NCBI RefSeq assembly: GCF_030283145.1
Contig: NZ_JASNWE010000001.1
Coordinates: 620,001-684,000 of the forward strand
DNA: 64,000 nt
Direction of reading: 5' to 3'
DNA from: Actinomadura xylanilytica
Lineage (GTDB): Bacteria; Actinomycetota; Actinomycetes; Streptosporangiales; Streptosporangiaceae
The notes below the pieces were generated by a model, which made no database searches, had not been told where the DNA came from, and saw only the letters and a program-made list of their open reading frames with translations. This document shows positions 1-10,418 of this stretch, in pieces. Made by a program: the position numbers and the translations under genes. How positions within the stretch are numbered: position 1 is the stretch's first letter; the number at the start of each line of letters is the position of its first letter.

Positions 1-40
1 GCGGGAGGGCACCGGCGGGAGACCGCGGCGGAGGCCGGGC

Positions 41-1459
41 TCAGCGGCGCCGCAGCAGGGCCAGGAACATCGCGTCGGTGCCGTGCCGGTGCGGCCAGAA
101 CTGCGCGTACGGGCCGTCGCCGACACCGGTCAGCGTGGGCGCGACGGCACCGAGCACGGCCGGGGCGTCGAGGCGTTCGACGTCCGCACGGCCGCGCAGC
201 ACGTCGTCGACCACCACGCGGGTCTCGGCCATGTGCGGCGAGCACGTGACGTACGCCACCACGCCGCCCGGCCGGACCGACTCCAGCGCCGACGCCAGCA
301 GCGATCGCTGCAACGGCCCCAGCTCGGCGACCGACTGCGGGCCGCGGCGCCAGCGAGCCTCGGGACGGCGCCGCAGCGCGCCGAGGCCGGTGCAGGGGAC
401 GTCGAGCAGGATCCGGTCGAACGCGCCGGGCCGCCACGCGGGGACGGTGCCGTCGGCGACGATCACCCCCGCGCGGTCGTCGACCGCGCGTCCGACCAGC
501 CCGGCCCGGTGCGGCTGGGAGTCGGCGGCCAGCAGCCGCGCGCCGCGCTCGGTGGCGACGGCCGACAGCAGGCCGGCCTTGCCGCCGGGTCCGGCGCACA
601 GGTCGGCCCAGCGGGCGTCAGTCCCGTCGAGCGGCGCGGCGGCGAGGGCGAGCGCGACGAGCTGGCTGGCCTCGTCCTGGACGGCGGCGCGGCCGTCGCG
701 GACGGCGTCGATGGCGGCCGGGTCGCCCTCGGGCAGGACGGCGGCGTACGGCGAGTAGGGGGCGGGCTCGGCGCCCGCGTCGCGCAGCTCCCGCGCGGTG
801 GCCCGGCCGGGCCGGGCGACGAGGGTGACGCGGGGACGGGCGTTGTCGGCGGCGAGCAGCTCCTCGATCTCGTCCCGGTCGGACCCGAGGGCGTCGCGCA
901 GCGCGGACACGATCCACTTGGGATGGCTGTGCGCGACCGACAGCCGGGTGGTCGCGTCGGCGGTGTCCGGCGCGATGATCGCGAGCCAGCCGTCGAGGTC
1001 GCGGGCGGCGACCTTGCGCAGCACCGCGTTGGCGAACTTGGCCTGGCCGGGACCGCTGACCGAGCGGGCCAGCTCGACCATGGTGCCGACGGCGGCGTGC
1101 GGCGGGATCCGGGTGGCGAGGATCTGGTGCGCGCCGAGCCGCAGCACGTCGAGCAGCGGCCCGTCGACGCGGCGCAGCTCGCGGTCGCTGCACAGCGCGA
1201 GGACCGCGTCGTAGGTGCCGCGCCCGCGCAGCGTGCCGTAGGTCAGCTCGGTGGCGAGGGCGGCGTCGCGCCCGGTGAGCCCGCGGTCGCGGAGCCGGGC
1301 GGGTAGCAGCAGGTTGGCGTAGGCGTCGCGGGTCTCCACGGCGCGGATCACGTCGAACGCGGTGCGCCGGACGAGGTCCTGGGGGCGGCCGGTGGCGCGC
1401 GGCCCTCCCGGCCTGCGGTTGTGATCGCGGTCACCGCGACGGCTGCGGGTGGGCGGCAT
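41..1459 (-). CDS. rsmB: 16S rRNA (cytosine-C5) methyltransferase RsmB
   Basis: The 472-residue protein has the RsmB/Fmu layout: an N-terminal NusB-like helical domain (about 28-165) followed by a SAM-dependent RNA m5C methyltransferase domain. I see the SAM motif DLCAGPGGKAGLL, the DVPCTG motif with one catalytic Cys and YVTCSPH with the second. The family methylates C967 of 16S rRNA in the cytosol. The ATG at 1459 overlaps the fmt stop by one base (TGATG), so it is translationally coupled to fmt; def-fmt-rsmB is a classic initiation/ribosome-modification cluster. The first about 28 residues are Arg-rich and not part of the domain. Length is normal for the family. Confidence 0.95.
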   Translation of the reverse strand: MPPTRSRRGDRDHNRRPGGPRATGRPQDLVRRTAFDVIRAVETRDAYANLLLPARLRDRGLTGRDAALATELTYGTLRGRGTYDAVLALCSDRELRRVDGPLLDVLRLGAHQILATRIPPHAAVGTMVELARSVSGPGQAKFANAVLRKVAARDLDGWLAIIAPDTADATTRLSVAHSHPKWIVSALRDALGSDRDEIEELLAADNARPRVTLVARPGRATARELRDAGAEPAPYSPYAAVLPEGDPAAIDAVRDGRAAVQDEASQLVALALAAAPLDGTDARWADLCAGPGGKAGLLSAVATERGARLLAADSQPHRAGLVGRAVDDRAGVIVADGTVPAWRPGAFDRILLDVPCTGLGALRRRPEARWRRGPQSVAELGPLQRSLLASALESVRPGGVVAYVTCSPHMAETRVVVDDVLRGRADVERLDAPAVLGAVAPTLTGVGDGPYAQFWPHRHGTDAMFLALLRRR

Positions 1460-2424
1460 CAGTGGAACCCGTCCTTACCAATGAGGTTGACGCCGCGGAC
1501 CCAGTCGGCGGCGGCCATCCGGCGCTTGCCCTGCGGCTGGACGTCGCCGAGGGCGACCGGGTGGGTGGCGGTGCCGACCAGCACCTGGTCTTTGCCGGCG
1601 CGCAGCTCGCCGGGGGCCAGCCGCGCGCCGCCCGCCGCCTCGGAGCCGGACGGGCCGGAGCCGCCCGCCTCGGGCACCGGCCGGACCGGGCCGAGCTTGA
1701 CCCGGGCGTCGCGGAACATGGTCCACGGGCCGGGCGCGGGCGTGCAGGCGCGGATCAGCCGGTCGACGTGCAGGGCCGGGGAGGTCCAGTCGACGCGGGC
1801 GTCGCCCGGCGTGAGCTTGGCGGCGTGCGAGACGCCGTCGGCGGGCTGCGGGCGCGGCTCCAGCGCCCCGGCCTCGATGCCGTTCATGGTCTCGACCAGC
1901 AGCGTCGCGCCCGCGACCGCGAGCCGGCCGAGCAGCACGCCCGTCGTGTCGGCGGGCAGGATCGGCTCGGTCAGCACGCCGTAGACCGGGCCGGTGTCCA
2001 GTCCCTCCTCGATCTGGAACGTGGCCGCGCCGGTGAACTCGTCGCCGTGCAGGATCGCGCGCTGCACCGGCGCCGCGCCGCGCCAGGCGGGCAGCAGCGA
2101 AAAGTGCAGGTTGACCCAGCCGCGGGCGGGGATCTCCAGCGCCACGGGGGGCAGCAGCGCCCCGTACGCCACGACCGGGCAGCAGTCGGGCGCGATCTCG
2201 CGGAGCCGGCCGAGGAACTCGGGGTCGCGGACCTTGGCGGGGCGCAGGACCTCCACGCCCGCCTCGGCGGCGCGCTCGGCGACCGGGCTCGCGACGAGCC
2301 TGCGGCCCCGTCCGGACGGCGCGTCGGGCCGGGTCACCACGGCGGCGACCTCGTGCGGCGAGGCCAGCAGCGCCTCCAGCGCCGGGACGGCGGTCTCGGG
2401 GGTGCCGGCGAAGACGAGCCGCAC
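1459..2424 (-). CDS. fmt: Methionyl-tRNA formyltransferase
   Basis: The protein (321 residues) formylates initiator Met-tRNA using 10-formyl-tetrahydrofolate. The N-terminal formyltransferase domain carries the [17 protein letters not shown] stretch that includes the catalytic HxSLLP signature; a C-terminal OB-like domain follows from about residue 205. A longer frame reaches 2490, but the family N-terminus begins at [10 protein letters not shown], so I place the start at the GTG at 2424, whose first base overlaps the last base of the def stop (TAGTG). Def and Fmt act on the same pathway: Fmt adds the formyl group that Def later removes. Confidence 0.95.
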   Translation of the reverse strand: MRLVFAGTPETAVPALEALLASPHEVAAVVTRPDAPSGRGRRLVASPVAERAAEAGVEVLRPAKVRDPEFLGRLREIAPDCCPVVAYGALLPPVALEIPARGWVNLHFSLLPAWRGAAPVQRAILHGDEFTGAATFQIEEGLDTGPVYGVLTEPILPADTTGVLLGRLAVAGATLLVETMNGIEAGALEPRPQPADGVSHAAKLTPGDARVDWTSPALHVDRLIRACTPAPGPWTMFRDARVKLGPVRPVPEAGGSGPSGSEAAGGARLAPGELRAGKDQVLVGTATHPVALGDVQPQGKRRMAAADWVRGVNLIGKDGFH

Positions 2425-2969
2425 TAGAGCGCCTTCCCGAAGGTGCGGTGCGGCGAGTCCTTCACCACGGGGGCCTGGTCGCCGAACCACTCGGCCTCGC
2501 GGATCGTCTTCATCGCGGCCTTGCGCTGCTCGGCGTCCATCCGGTCGATGAAGATGACGCCGTCGAGGTGGTCGGTCTCGTGCTGGACGCAGCGGGCCAG
2601 CAGGTGCGTGCCCTCCAGCGTGATCGGCTCGCCGTGCATGTTGAAGCCCTTGGCGACCGCCGACACCGCGCGCGGCGTGGGGAAGGTCAGGCCCGGCAGC
2701 GACAGGCAGCCCTCGTCGCCGGTCTCCTGCTCGTCCGACAGGTCCAGGGTCGGGTTGACGACGTGCCCGAGGCGGTCGTCGACGTAGTAGGTGAACACCC
2801 GCAGCCCGACGCCGAGCTGCGGCGCGGCCAGCCCCGCCCCCGGAGCGTCGATCATGGTGTCGGTGAGGTCCTTGACGAGCTGGCGCAGCTCCTTGTCGAA
2901 GTCCTTCACCGGATCGGCCGCGGTGCGCAGCACGGGGTCGCCGAACAGTCGGATGGGCTTGACGGCCAA
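2424..2969 (-). CDS. def: Peptide deformylase
   Basis: The iron-dependent enzyme removes the N-formyl group from nascent proteins. All three signature motifs are present: [18 protein letters not shown] (metal-ligand Cys) and QHETDHLDG (HExxDH-type site). The open frame extends to 3068, but the residues before [13 protein letters not shown] are unlike any deformylase. I choose the TTG at 2969 because GGAG sits 9 bases upstream and it gives the usual [14 protein letters not shown] start; this is a rarer start codon and the assignment is an inference. The product is 181 residues. Confidence 0.93.
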   Translation of the reverse strand: MAVKPIRLFGDPVLRTAADPVKDFDKELRQLVKDLTDTMIDAPGAGLAAPQLGVGLRVFTYYVDDRLGHVVNPTLDLSDEQETGDEGCLSLPGLTFPTPRAVSAVAKGFNMHGEPITLEGTHLLARCVQHETDHLDGVIFIDRMDAEQRKAAMKTIREAEWFGDQAPVVKDSPHRTFGKAL

Positions 2970-3083
2970 CGGGGGCTCCGTTTCGTGCGGATGGGCTGCC
3001 GCGGATCGCGCGGTCCGGGCGGGCCGGCGGGACCCGCGGACCGGTGACCGGGAACGTGTGTGGGCCACCAGTCTACGAAGGTT

Positions 3084-4901
3084 TCAGTCCTTGCCCCCCA
3101 CCGAGCGGGCCTTGTAGGCGGCCGTGCGGGCCGCCTTGGCGGTCGCCCGGTCGGGATGGTGCTCGCCGAGCGCCTCCAGCACCTCGACGACGCCGGGATG
3201 ATCGGCGCGCCACAGCTCGTCGAGCATGTCCTCCAGCCCCGCCCCGGCCGGGACGTCGGCGAGGGCCGCGGCGACGGCCTCGTCGGGCTCGGCGGTCTCC
3301 AGCATCCCCGCGACGGTGTCGGCGAACACCCAGACGTACTCCTCGCGGGTCAGCTCGCGCGAGGGCTGCCCGTTGGCGCTGAGCCAGAGCGCCGCGTACG
3401 GCGACACCAGCGGATGGCCCTTGCCCGCCCGCACCACCGGAGCGGCGTCCGGGCCGAGCCGGTGCAGCACCGCCGCGGCGAGGTTGCGGGCGCCGGGGCC
3501 GCCGGTCCGCATCACGTCCAGGAGGTCGGCGGCGGCGTCCTTGACGTCGCGCGCGGCGATCCAGCCGGCGATCTCGGCGTCGGCGGTGCCGGGCCGGTGC
3601 CAGGTGAGCCCGGCGACCAGCTCGGCGGCGCTCGCTCCGGCGAGGTCGCCCACGACCGGGGCGGCGAACCCGTCGGCGAGCAGCAGCTCGCGCACCGCCC
3701 ACACGCCCAGCGGCGTCAGCGCCCGCCCATCCCCGCCATCGGCGGCCGGAACGGCCCCGACGATCCCCCAGCGGGTCAGGTCGTCCAGCTCCAGGGCGAG
3801 GGCCTCCTGGACGGCGGCGGCCAGCGCCTCCCCGTCGGAGATCTCGTACGCCTCGGTGACGTGCTCGAGCAGCACCGCCGACAGCGTCTCCGCCGACGTC
3901 GGCTCCTCCTGCTCGTAGAGGTGGATGAGCACGCCGGTGAGCTCGTTCTGCACCAGCTCGATCGCGTCCAGGCCGTCGTCAGGGTCGTGGTCGGGCACCG
4001 CGACGGCCTCGAACAGCCGCAGCCACACCGCCCGCAGCGCCGCGTCCGTCCCGGCCTCCAGGTCGGCCAGCGCGGGGCCCGGCGCCGCGGCGCCGTCCGC
4101 GGCGATGATCACCTTGGCCTCGGCCGCGGCCCACCAGAGCCGGTCGAGCTCGGGCAGGTCGGTCTGGTCCTCGACCTCGCCGGACCGGCGCGGGACCGGC
4201 AGGGACAGGGCCGCCACGGCGGCCTCCGCGTCGGCGGCGGTCAGCTCGTCGTGCTCGGTGAGCGGGCGGACGCCCGTCCAGGCGGCCAGCGCGAGGACCT
4301 CCCGGGCCAGCCCGGACCCGCGCGCCGCCGCGGCCAGCTCGGCCTCCGGCGCCAGCACCACGGGCGGGACGGCGAGCTCGCCGGCGCGCCGCAGGTACTC
4401 CTCGGTGCGGGCGTAGCGCTCGTCCTCGGGCAGCGCCTCGAAGTCGGTCACCCACCGGTCGACTGCGTCCTGGTCGTCCAGCGCCACCCCGTCGGCCGCC
4501 ATCAGCCCGCTGATCACCTCGGCGGCGGTCTGCCGCTCCTCGGTGTCGGCCTCGGCGACGACCTTCGCGAACTCGGGGGCGATCCGGTCGGCCTCGGCGG
4601 CGAGCGCGGCGGCCGTCTCCGGCGGGACGACCCCGGTCGCGCCGAGGAAGCCCACCAGCAGCCTGACGGTCTCCAGCACCACGGGCACCTCGTCGGCCCC
4701 CGCCACCACCGTCTCGGGGAAGACCTCCAGGAGCAGTTCCCCGAGCCCCTCGGGCGTCAGGTCGGCGGGGGCGGTCAGCCCCACCTCCGCCTGCGCGAGT
4801 TCCAGTAGGAGCATCGCCCCTTGCGCGTCGACTTTCTCGCCGCGTTCTTCCGCCCACCGCCGCAGGTCGCCGGCGGTGGTCTCCGCCCAATTGTCGGCCA
4901 C
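3084..4901 (-). CDS. Unrecognised acidic alpha-helical protein between priA and def
   Basis: A 605-residue protein that I do not recognise. It is strongly acidic and rich in Ala, Leu, Glu and Asp, with long runs that look like amphipathic helices, no signal peptide, no membrane segment and no Cys-rich motif. The composition suggests an alpha-solenoid-like fold, but no clear repeat unit can be read by eye. The most distinctive part is the N-terminus (MADNWAETTAGDLRRWAEE). It starts 17 bases after the priA stop and ends about 115 bases before def, so it probably sits in the priA-def-fmt-rsmB transcription unit. No function is assigned; a role near replication restart or translation is only suggested by position. 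Confidence 0.8.
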   Translation of the reverse strand: MADNWAETTAGDLRRWAEERGEKVDAQGAMLLLELAQAEVGLTAPADLTPEGLGELLLEVFPETVVAGADEVPVVLETVRLLVGFLGATGVVPPETAAALAAEADRIAPEFAKVVAEADTEERQTAAEVISGLMAADGVALDDQDAVDRWVTDFEALPEDERYARTEEYLRRAGELAVPPVVLAPEAELAAAARGSGLAREVLALAAWTGVRPLTEHDELTAADAEAAVAALSLPVPRRSGEVEDQTDLPELDRLWWAAAEAKVIIAADGAAAPGPALADLEAGTDAALRAVWLRLFEAVAVPDHDPDDGLDAIELVQNELTGVLIHLYEQEEPTSAETLSAVLLEHVTEAYEISDGEALAAAVQEALALELDDLTRWGIVGAVPAADGGDGRALTPLGVWAVRELLLADGFAAPVVGDLAGASAAELVAGLTWHRPGTADAEIAGWIAARDVKDAAADLLDVMRTGGPGARNLAAAVLHRLGPDAAPVVRAGKGHPLVSPYAALWLSANGQPSRELTREEYVWVFADTVAGMLETAEPDEAVAAALADVPAGAGLEDMLDELWRADHPGVVEVLEALGEHHPDRATAKAARTAAYKARSVGGKD

Positions 4902-4917
4902 CCGTGAACCCTAGCCC

Positions 4918-7089
4918 TCAGATCAGCTCCAGGGGGTCGATCTGGATCCGGACGACCTCGGTCGCCTTCCGCGCGCTCCGCACTCCCTGCGCCGCCTTCA
5001 GCGCGAGCGCCAGCGCGGGCCCCCCGCTGCGCGGCACCCGGACGAGCGCGCGCTCCCGCTCCCTGGCCTCCGCTCCGGGCGCTCCGGGCGCCTCGGGCAC
5101 CGGCACGGGCCCGAGCACCTCGGCGTCCGCGGGCAGCCGCGCGTCAGCCAGCAGCTCCCGGATCGCCGCCGGGGTGCCGGTGAGCGACGCCATCCGCGCC
5201 GCGGGCGGGAACCCCACCTCGCGCCGTTCGGCCAGCTCCCGCTCGGCATAGGTGACCGGGTCCCACCGGATCAGCGCCTGGACGGGCGGCAGCGAGCCGT
5301 CCGAGTTGACCACGATGGGGCCGGACGGCCGGACCAGCGCCGCCGCGTTCATCCAGCGCCGCAGGGTCTCCTCACCGGCGCGCAGGTCGGCGCGGCCGAG
5401 CAGCACCCACCCGTCGAGCAGCAGCGCGGCGGCGTATCCGCCCTCCGCCGGCGGCTCGGCCCCCGGGGTGGACACCACCAGGGCGCGCTCCGCCCCCACC
5501 TCGGTCAGGACCGCGTCCCTGCCGGACGTCCGCACCGGGACGCCGGGGAACGCCCTGCCCAGCTCCTCCGCCGTGCGCTTGGCGCCCACCACCACCGCGC
5601 GCATCTGGAAATGGCCGCACTCGGGGCAGTGCCAGTCGCCCGCGATACGGCCGCACCAGCGGCAGTACGGGGCGGCGTGGGACGACTGGAGAGCCAGCGG
5701 CCCCTGGCACTCGCCGCACCGCGCCGGGCTCCGGCACCGTCCGCACGCCAGGCCGGGCACATAGCCGCGCCGGGGCACCTGCACCAGCACCGGCCCCTCC
5801 GCCAGGGCCTGCCGCGCGGTCTGGAACGCCAGGCCGGACAGCCGCGCCGTGCGGGCCGCCGGGTCACGCGCCAGCTCGGCGTCGTCCCCGGCGGGACGTA
5901 CCCGGGGCATCGCCGCGCGGATCCGCGTCCGGTCCGCCATCAGCGCGTGCGCCCACCCGGACTCCACGAGCTGGGTGCCGTCGGTCGTGCGGGTGAATCC
6001 GCCGATCAGCGCGCCCGCGCCCGTCCGGTGCGCGCGCAGGGCCAGCACCTCGCGCGGATGCGGGTACGGGGCGTGCGGCTCGGCGTGCACGTCGTCGCCG
6101 TCGTCCCACAGCACCACCAGCCCGAGGCGCTCGACGGGCGCGAACATCGCCGCCCGCGTGCCGACCACCGCCGGCGCCGTGCCGCGCAGCACCGCGAGCC
6201 AGCGCCGGTAGCGCTCGGTGGGGCCGAGGTCGGCGGTCAGTGCGACGTGCCGTCCGGCGCCGAGCTCCTCGGCCAGCGCCGCGTCCACCCGCGCCACGTC
6301 CCGCCCGTCGGCCATCACCACCAGCGCGCCGCGCCCGCCCTCCAGCGTGACGGCCACCGCGCGCGCGATCGCCGCCGTCCAGCCGGGGCCCGGCAGCGCC
6401 GTCCAGACCGCGCGCGGCGCGCGGCCGTCGCCAAGCGCCGCAAGGAACGAGGCCCCGGCCGGGTAGTCGCCCCAGGCTCCGGGGGACGGCGGGACGCCCG
6501 AGGCCGCCGGCGCCTCCCCGTCGCTCTCCGGCTCCTCCTCCTCGTGCTCGTCTTCGGGCTCCTCCCCGGCGGCGGGCGGCCGGGGCTCCCCCTCGACCCG
6601 CGCGTGCCGGGGCGGGATCGCCAGGCGCAGCACGTCGGCGAAGGTGCCCGCGTACCGGTCGGCGACCTCGCGCGCGAGACCGGCCACCTCGGGTGCCAGG
6701 ACCGGCTCGGAGGACGTCACCCGTTCGAGGTAGGAGAGCCGGCCGGTGTGCTCGCTCTCGGCGACCCGGTGCAGCAACAGCCCGTCGACGAGCTGCCCGG
6801 CGAACCTGACCCGGACCCGGCACCCCGGGACCGCCTTGGCGTCGAGCTCGGCCGGCACCAGGTAGTCGAACGGGCGGTCGAGGTGCGGCAGCGGGATGTC
6901 GACCGCGATCCGGGCGACCGGCAGCCGCTCGGCGGGCTCCCGGGCCCCCTTCTTCCGCCCGCCCTTGGCCCCCTTCCCGGCGGGCCTCTTCTCCGCGGGC
7001 CCCTTCGCGTTCTTGGCCGCGGGAGCCCGGGGCAGGTCGTCCAGCCCCGGGATCAGCTCGGCTCCCCCGCCGTCGTTCGTCACGCTCAC
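4918..7089 (-). CDS. priA: Primosomal protein N' (PriA), degenerate actinobacterial form
   Basis: The 723-residue protein matches PriA, the factor that reloads the replicative helicase at stalled forks. The N-terminal DNA-binding domain begins near residue 58 (RIAVDIPLPHLDRPFDYLVP). A zinc region follows, with paired cysteines in CGRCRSPARCGECQG and YCRWCGRIAGDWHCPECG. The helicase core is degenerate: the Walker A position reads LPGPGWTAA rather than GxTGSGKT, and the DEEH position reads LWDDGDD. Loss of ATPase motifs is known for actinobacterial PriA-like proteins, so it probably loads partners without unwinding DNA itself (inference). A Lys/Gly/Pro-rich linker occupies about residues 20-55. 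Confidence 0.9.
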   Translation of the reverse strand: MSVTNDGGGAELIPGLDDLPRAPAAKNAKGPAEKRPAGKGAKGGRKKGAREPAERLPVARIAVDIPLPHLDRPFDYLVPAELDAKAVPGCRVRVRFAGQLVDGLLLHRVAESEHTGRLSYLERVTSSEPVLAPEVAGLAREVADRYAGTFADVLRLAIPPRHARVEGEPRPPAAGEEPEDEHEEEEPESDGEAPAASGVPPSPGAWGDYPAGASFLAALGDGRAPRAVWTALPGPGWTAAIARAVAVTLEGGRGALVVMADGRDVARVDAALAEELGAGRHVALTADLGPTERYRRWLAVLRGTAPAVVGTRAAMFAPVERLGLVVLWDDGDDVHAEPHAPYPHPREVLALRAHRTGAGALIGGFTRTTDGTQLVESGWAHALMADRTRIRAAMPRVRPAGDDAELARDPAARTARLSGLAFQTARQALAEGPVLVQVPRRGYVPGLACGRCRSPARCGECQGPLALQSSHAAPYCRWCGRIAGDWHCPECGHFQMRAVVVGAKRTAEELGRAFPGVPVRTSGRDAVLTEVGAERALVVSTPGAEPPAEGGYAAALLLDGWVLLGRADLRAGEETLRRWMNAAALVRPSGPIVVNSDGSLPPVQALIRWDPVTYAERELAERREVGFPPAARMASLTGTPAAIRELLADARLPADAEVLGPVPVPEAPGAPGAEARERERALVRVPRSGGPALALALKAAQGVRSARKATEVVRIQIDPLELI

Positions 7090-7153
7090 CGTCCTACCAG
7101 ACCAGAGTGGTACGACAGCCGCGCCGGACGGGCCGGGGCGGACCGCGGCCGGG

Positions 7154-7159
7154 TAGGGT
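7154..7159 (+). promoter_or_regulatory. Candidate -10 element for the 7249 membrane protein gene
   Basis: TAGGGT fits the actinobacterial TAnnnT -10 pattern and is the only good match in the 160 bases between the divergent priA and the membrane gene. No convincing -35 hexamer lies 16-18 bases upstream. It would give a leader of roughly 80 bases. Confidence 0.3.
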
Positions 7160-7248
7160 GTGATCGGTTTGAACTGGGGGCTCGTTTCGTTGGATCATTG
7201 CTCGGTGTCTCCCACGCCCCTTCCGTCCCGCCGGCCCGCGCGGTCGCC

Positions 7249-8919
7249 GTGACGACGGCGCACACCCCACGGCGGACGGGCGTCGCGGTCCCGGACGGCC
7301 CGGCCGCGCCGTCCCCCTCGCGCTGGTGGCGGTGGCTGCACCCCAAGCACCCGGTGCTGGTGACCACGATCACCGCCGCCGTGCTGCACCTGGTGTGGGC
7401 GCTGTTCCTGGCCAACGAGGGCGGCGACCTGGCCGCGCAGACGGCGTGGACGAACTTCGCCTGGGACCATCCCTCCTCCGCCTACAGCCTGGCCTGGTAC
7501 GGCGGGATGCACCCCGCCTCCTACAGCATCGTGTCGCCCTACCTGATGTCGGTGTTCGGCATCCGCGCGGTCGCCATGGTCGCCGGGACGCTGACGGCCA
7601 TGCTGACCGCCCACCTGCTGGTGCGGTTCCGCGCCCCCGCGGCACTGCCCGCCGGGGTGTGGGTCGCGTTCGCCCTGACCTGCAACGCCGCGTCCGGGCG
7701 GGTGACGTTCGGGCTGGGTCTGCTGTTCGCGCTGCTCGCCACCGTGGTGGCCTTCACCCGGCGCGGCACCCCGCTCCTGCGCGGCGCGGGGATGGGCCTG
7801 CTCGGCATACTGGCCACCATCTCCAGCCCGGTCGCCGGACTGTTCCTGATGGTCCTGGCCGCGGCGCTGATCCTGACCGGGCGGCGGCGCGCCGGCATCG
7901 CCCTCGCGCTCGGCCCGCCGCTGGTGGTGGGCGCGACGACCGTGGTGTTCCCGTTCAGCGGCGAGCAGCCGATCTCGTTCGCCGCGATCGTGGCGCCGTC
8001 GATCACCAGCGTCATCGCGATCATGCTCTGCGCGCCGCGGCAGTGGCACCTGATCCGGGTCGGCGCGGGCGTCTACCTGGTCGGGATCCTGCTGACCTGG
8101 ACGATCCCGACGCCCATCGGCAGCAACGTCGAGCGCCTCGCGCTGCTGTTCGGCGGGATGCTGCTGCTGATCGCGGTCGCCCGCGCCCCCGGCAGGCTCC
8201 GGGTCGGCGTGCTGAGCCTGGCGTTCGTCGTCACCGCGGTCTGGCAGGTGGTCAAGCCGGTCGACGACCTGATCCACACCGAGCCCGCGGCGTCCGCGTC
8301 CCGACACGCCCGCGGCCTGGTCGCCGAGCTCGACGCGCTCGGCGCCGCCCAGGGCCGCGTCGAGGTCGTCCCGCTCCGGTCGCACTGGGAGTCGTCCGGC
8401 CTCAGCCGCGACTTCGTCCTCGCGCGCGGCTGGAGCCGCCAGGTCGACGCCGAGCGCAACGAGCTCTTCTACAAGGAGGGCGCGCTCACCCCCGCCTCCT
8501 ACCGCGACTGGCTGCACAAGTGGGCGGTGCAGTACGTGGTGCTCCCCGAGCAGGAGAACGACTGGGCCGCCGAGGACGAGGCCGACCTCGTCCGGCAGGG
8601 CCAGCCGTGGCTCCAGGAGGTGTGGAAGGACCGGTACTGGCGGCTGTACCGGGTCGCCTCCCCCACCCCGCTGGCCGACCGGCCCGCCGTCGTCCAGCGG
8701 ATCCGGTCCGACGAGGTGGTCCTCGACATGACCGCCCGCGGCACCGCGCTGGTGCGGATCAGCTGGTCGCCGTGGCTCAGCGTCCGCGACGACGAGGGCC
8801 GCCGGACGGGCTGCATCGCCGCCGAGGGCGACTTCGTCCGGATGCACGTGCCCGCCCCCGGCCGGTACCACATCGGCGGCCGGTACGAGCTTCCGCGCGG
8901 CACTCCCTGCAAGGACTGA
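7249..8919 (+). CDS. Polytopic membrane protein with C-terminal soluble domain, GT-C-like
   Basis: A 556-residue protein with about 10 hydrophobic segments (from VLVTTITAAVLHLVWALFLA near residue 36 to about residue 345) and a soluble C-terminal half rich in Trp, Tyr and charged residues. The early loop with conserved-looking acidic, Trp and His residues (DLAAQTAWTNFAW, YGGMHPASYS) resembles actinobacterial membrane proteins often annotated as 6-pyruvoyl-tetrahydropterin-synthase-related or GT-C glycosyltransferase-like. Substrate is unknown. I chose the GTG at 7249; no strong ribosome binding site decides the start, and an in-frame TTG at 7198 is an alternative. The gene stands alone and ends before a strong terminator. 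Confidence 0.75.
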   Translation: MTTAHTPRRTGVAVPDGPAAPSPSRWWRWLHPKHPVLVTTITAAVLHLVWALFLANEGGDLAAQTAWTNFAWDHPSSAYSLAWYGGMHPASYSIVSPYLMSVFGIRAVAMVAGTLTAMLTAHLLVRFRAPAALPAGVWVAFALTCNAASGRVTFGLGLLFALLATVVAFTRRGTPLLRGAGMGLLGILATISSPVAGLFLMVLAAALILTGRRRAGIALALGPPLVVGATTVVFPFSGEQPISFAAIVAPSITSVIAIMLCAPRQWHLIRVGAGVYLVGILLTWTIPTPIGSNVERLALLFGGMLLLIAVARAPGRLRVGVLSLAFVVTAVWQVVKPVDDLIHTEPAASASRHARGLVAELDALGAAQGRVEVVPLRSHWESSGLSRDFVLARGWSRQVDAERNELFYKEGALTPASYRDWLHKWAVQYVVLPEQENDWAAEDEADLVRQGQPWLQEVWKDRYWRLYRVASPTPLADRPAVVQRIRSDEVVLDMTARGTALVRISWSPWLSVRDDEGRRTGCIAAEGDFVRMHVPAPGRYHIGGRYELPRGTPCKD

Positions 8920-8970
8920 CCGGCCCCGCGGGCCCCGCCCAGCCCTGCCCCCAAAGGGCCTGAGACGACG

Positions 8971-9003
8971 CCAGGGCCCCGGGAGGATCTCCCGGGGCCC
9001 TGG
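8971..9003. terminator. Bidirectional terminator between the membrane protein gene and metK
   Basis: A perfect 14-bp stem, CCAGGGCCCCGGGA at 8971-8984 with its complement at 8990-9003, and a 5-base loop (GGATC). It lies between two convergent genes and so can end transcription from both sides. There is no T tract, as is common in GC-rich actinobacteria. Confidence 0.8.
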
Positions 9004-9049
9004 GCGTCGGACGTGCGCCCGCCGGGCCGTACGGTCCGGCGGCGGAGGG

Positions 9050-10243
<1,194 letters not shown>

Positions 10244-10353
10244 GTACGTGCACTCCTTGCAGCGGCTGCTGACTGACGTCGCAGGACGGATTGGTCATCA
10301 CTTCGGCGGGGGACGCCGCCCCCGGCCCGAGGTTGCCCACGGTATTCCCCCGA

Positions 10354-10359
10354 AGTGTA
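10354..10359 (-). promoter_or_regulatory. Candidate -10 element for metK
   Basis: Read on the minus strand the six bases are TACACT, a good TAnnnT match in an AT-richer patch of the coaBC-metK gap. The best upstream hexamer (TTTACC) is only about 15 bases away, so this is tentative. It implies a leader of about 105 bases. Confidence 0.35.
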
Positions 10360-10418
10360 TCGGGAATGTGGCCGGGTAAAGATGAGGGCCCCGGGCGGCG
10401 GGGGCACACCGGCCCGGG

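Noticed and set aside
1..40. Possible coding sequence at the left edge
   Set aside because: Only 40 bases; rpe often follows rsmB in actinobacteria, but nothing can be supported here.
7160..7252. 30-codon upstream ORF whose stop overlaps the GTG start of the membrane protein
   Set aside because: The -10 candidate at 7154-7159 abuts its start, so the ORF would not be fully transcribed, and the peptide shows no sensor codons.
10244..10418. SAM riboswitch upstream of metK
   Set aside because: I found no SAM-I, SAM-II or SAM-IV core elements in the 175-base gap.
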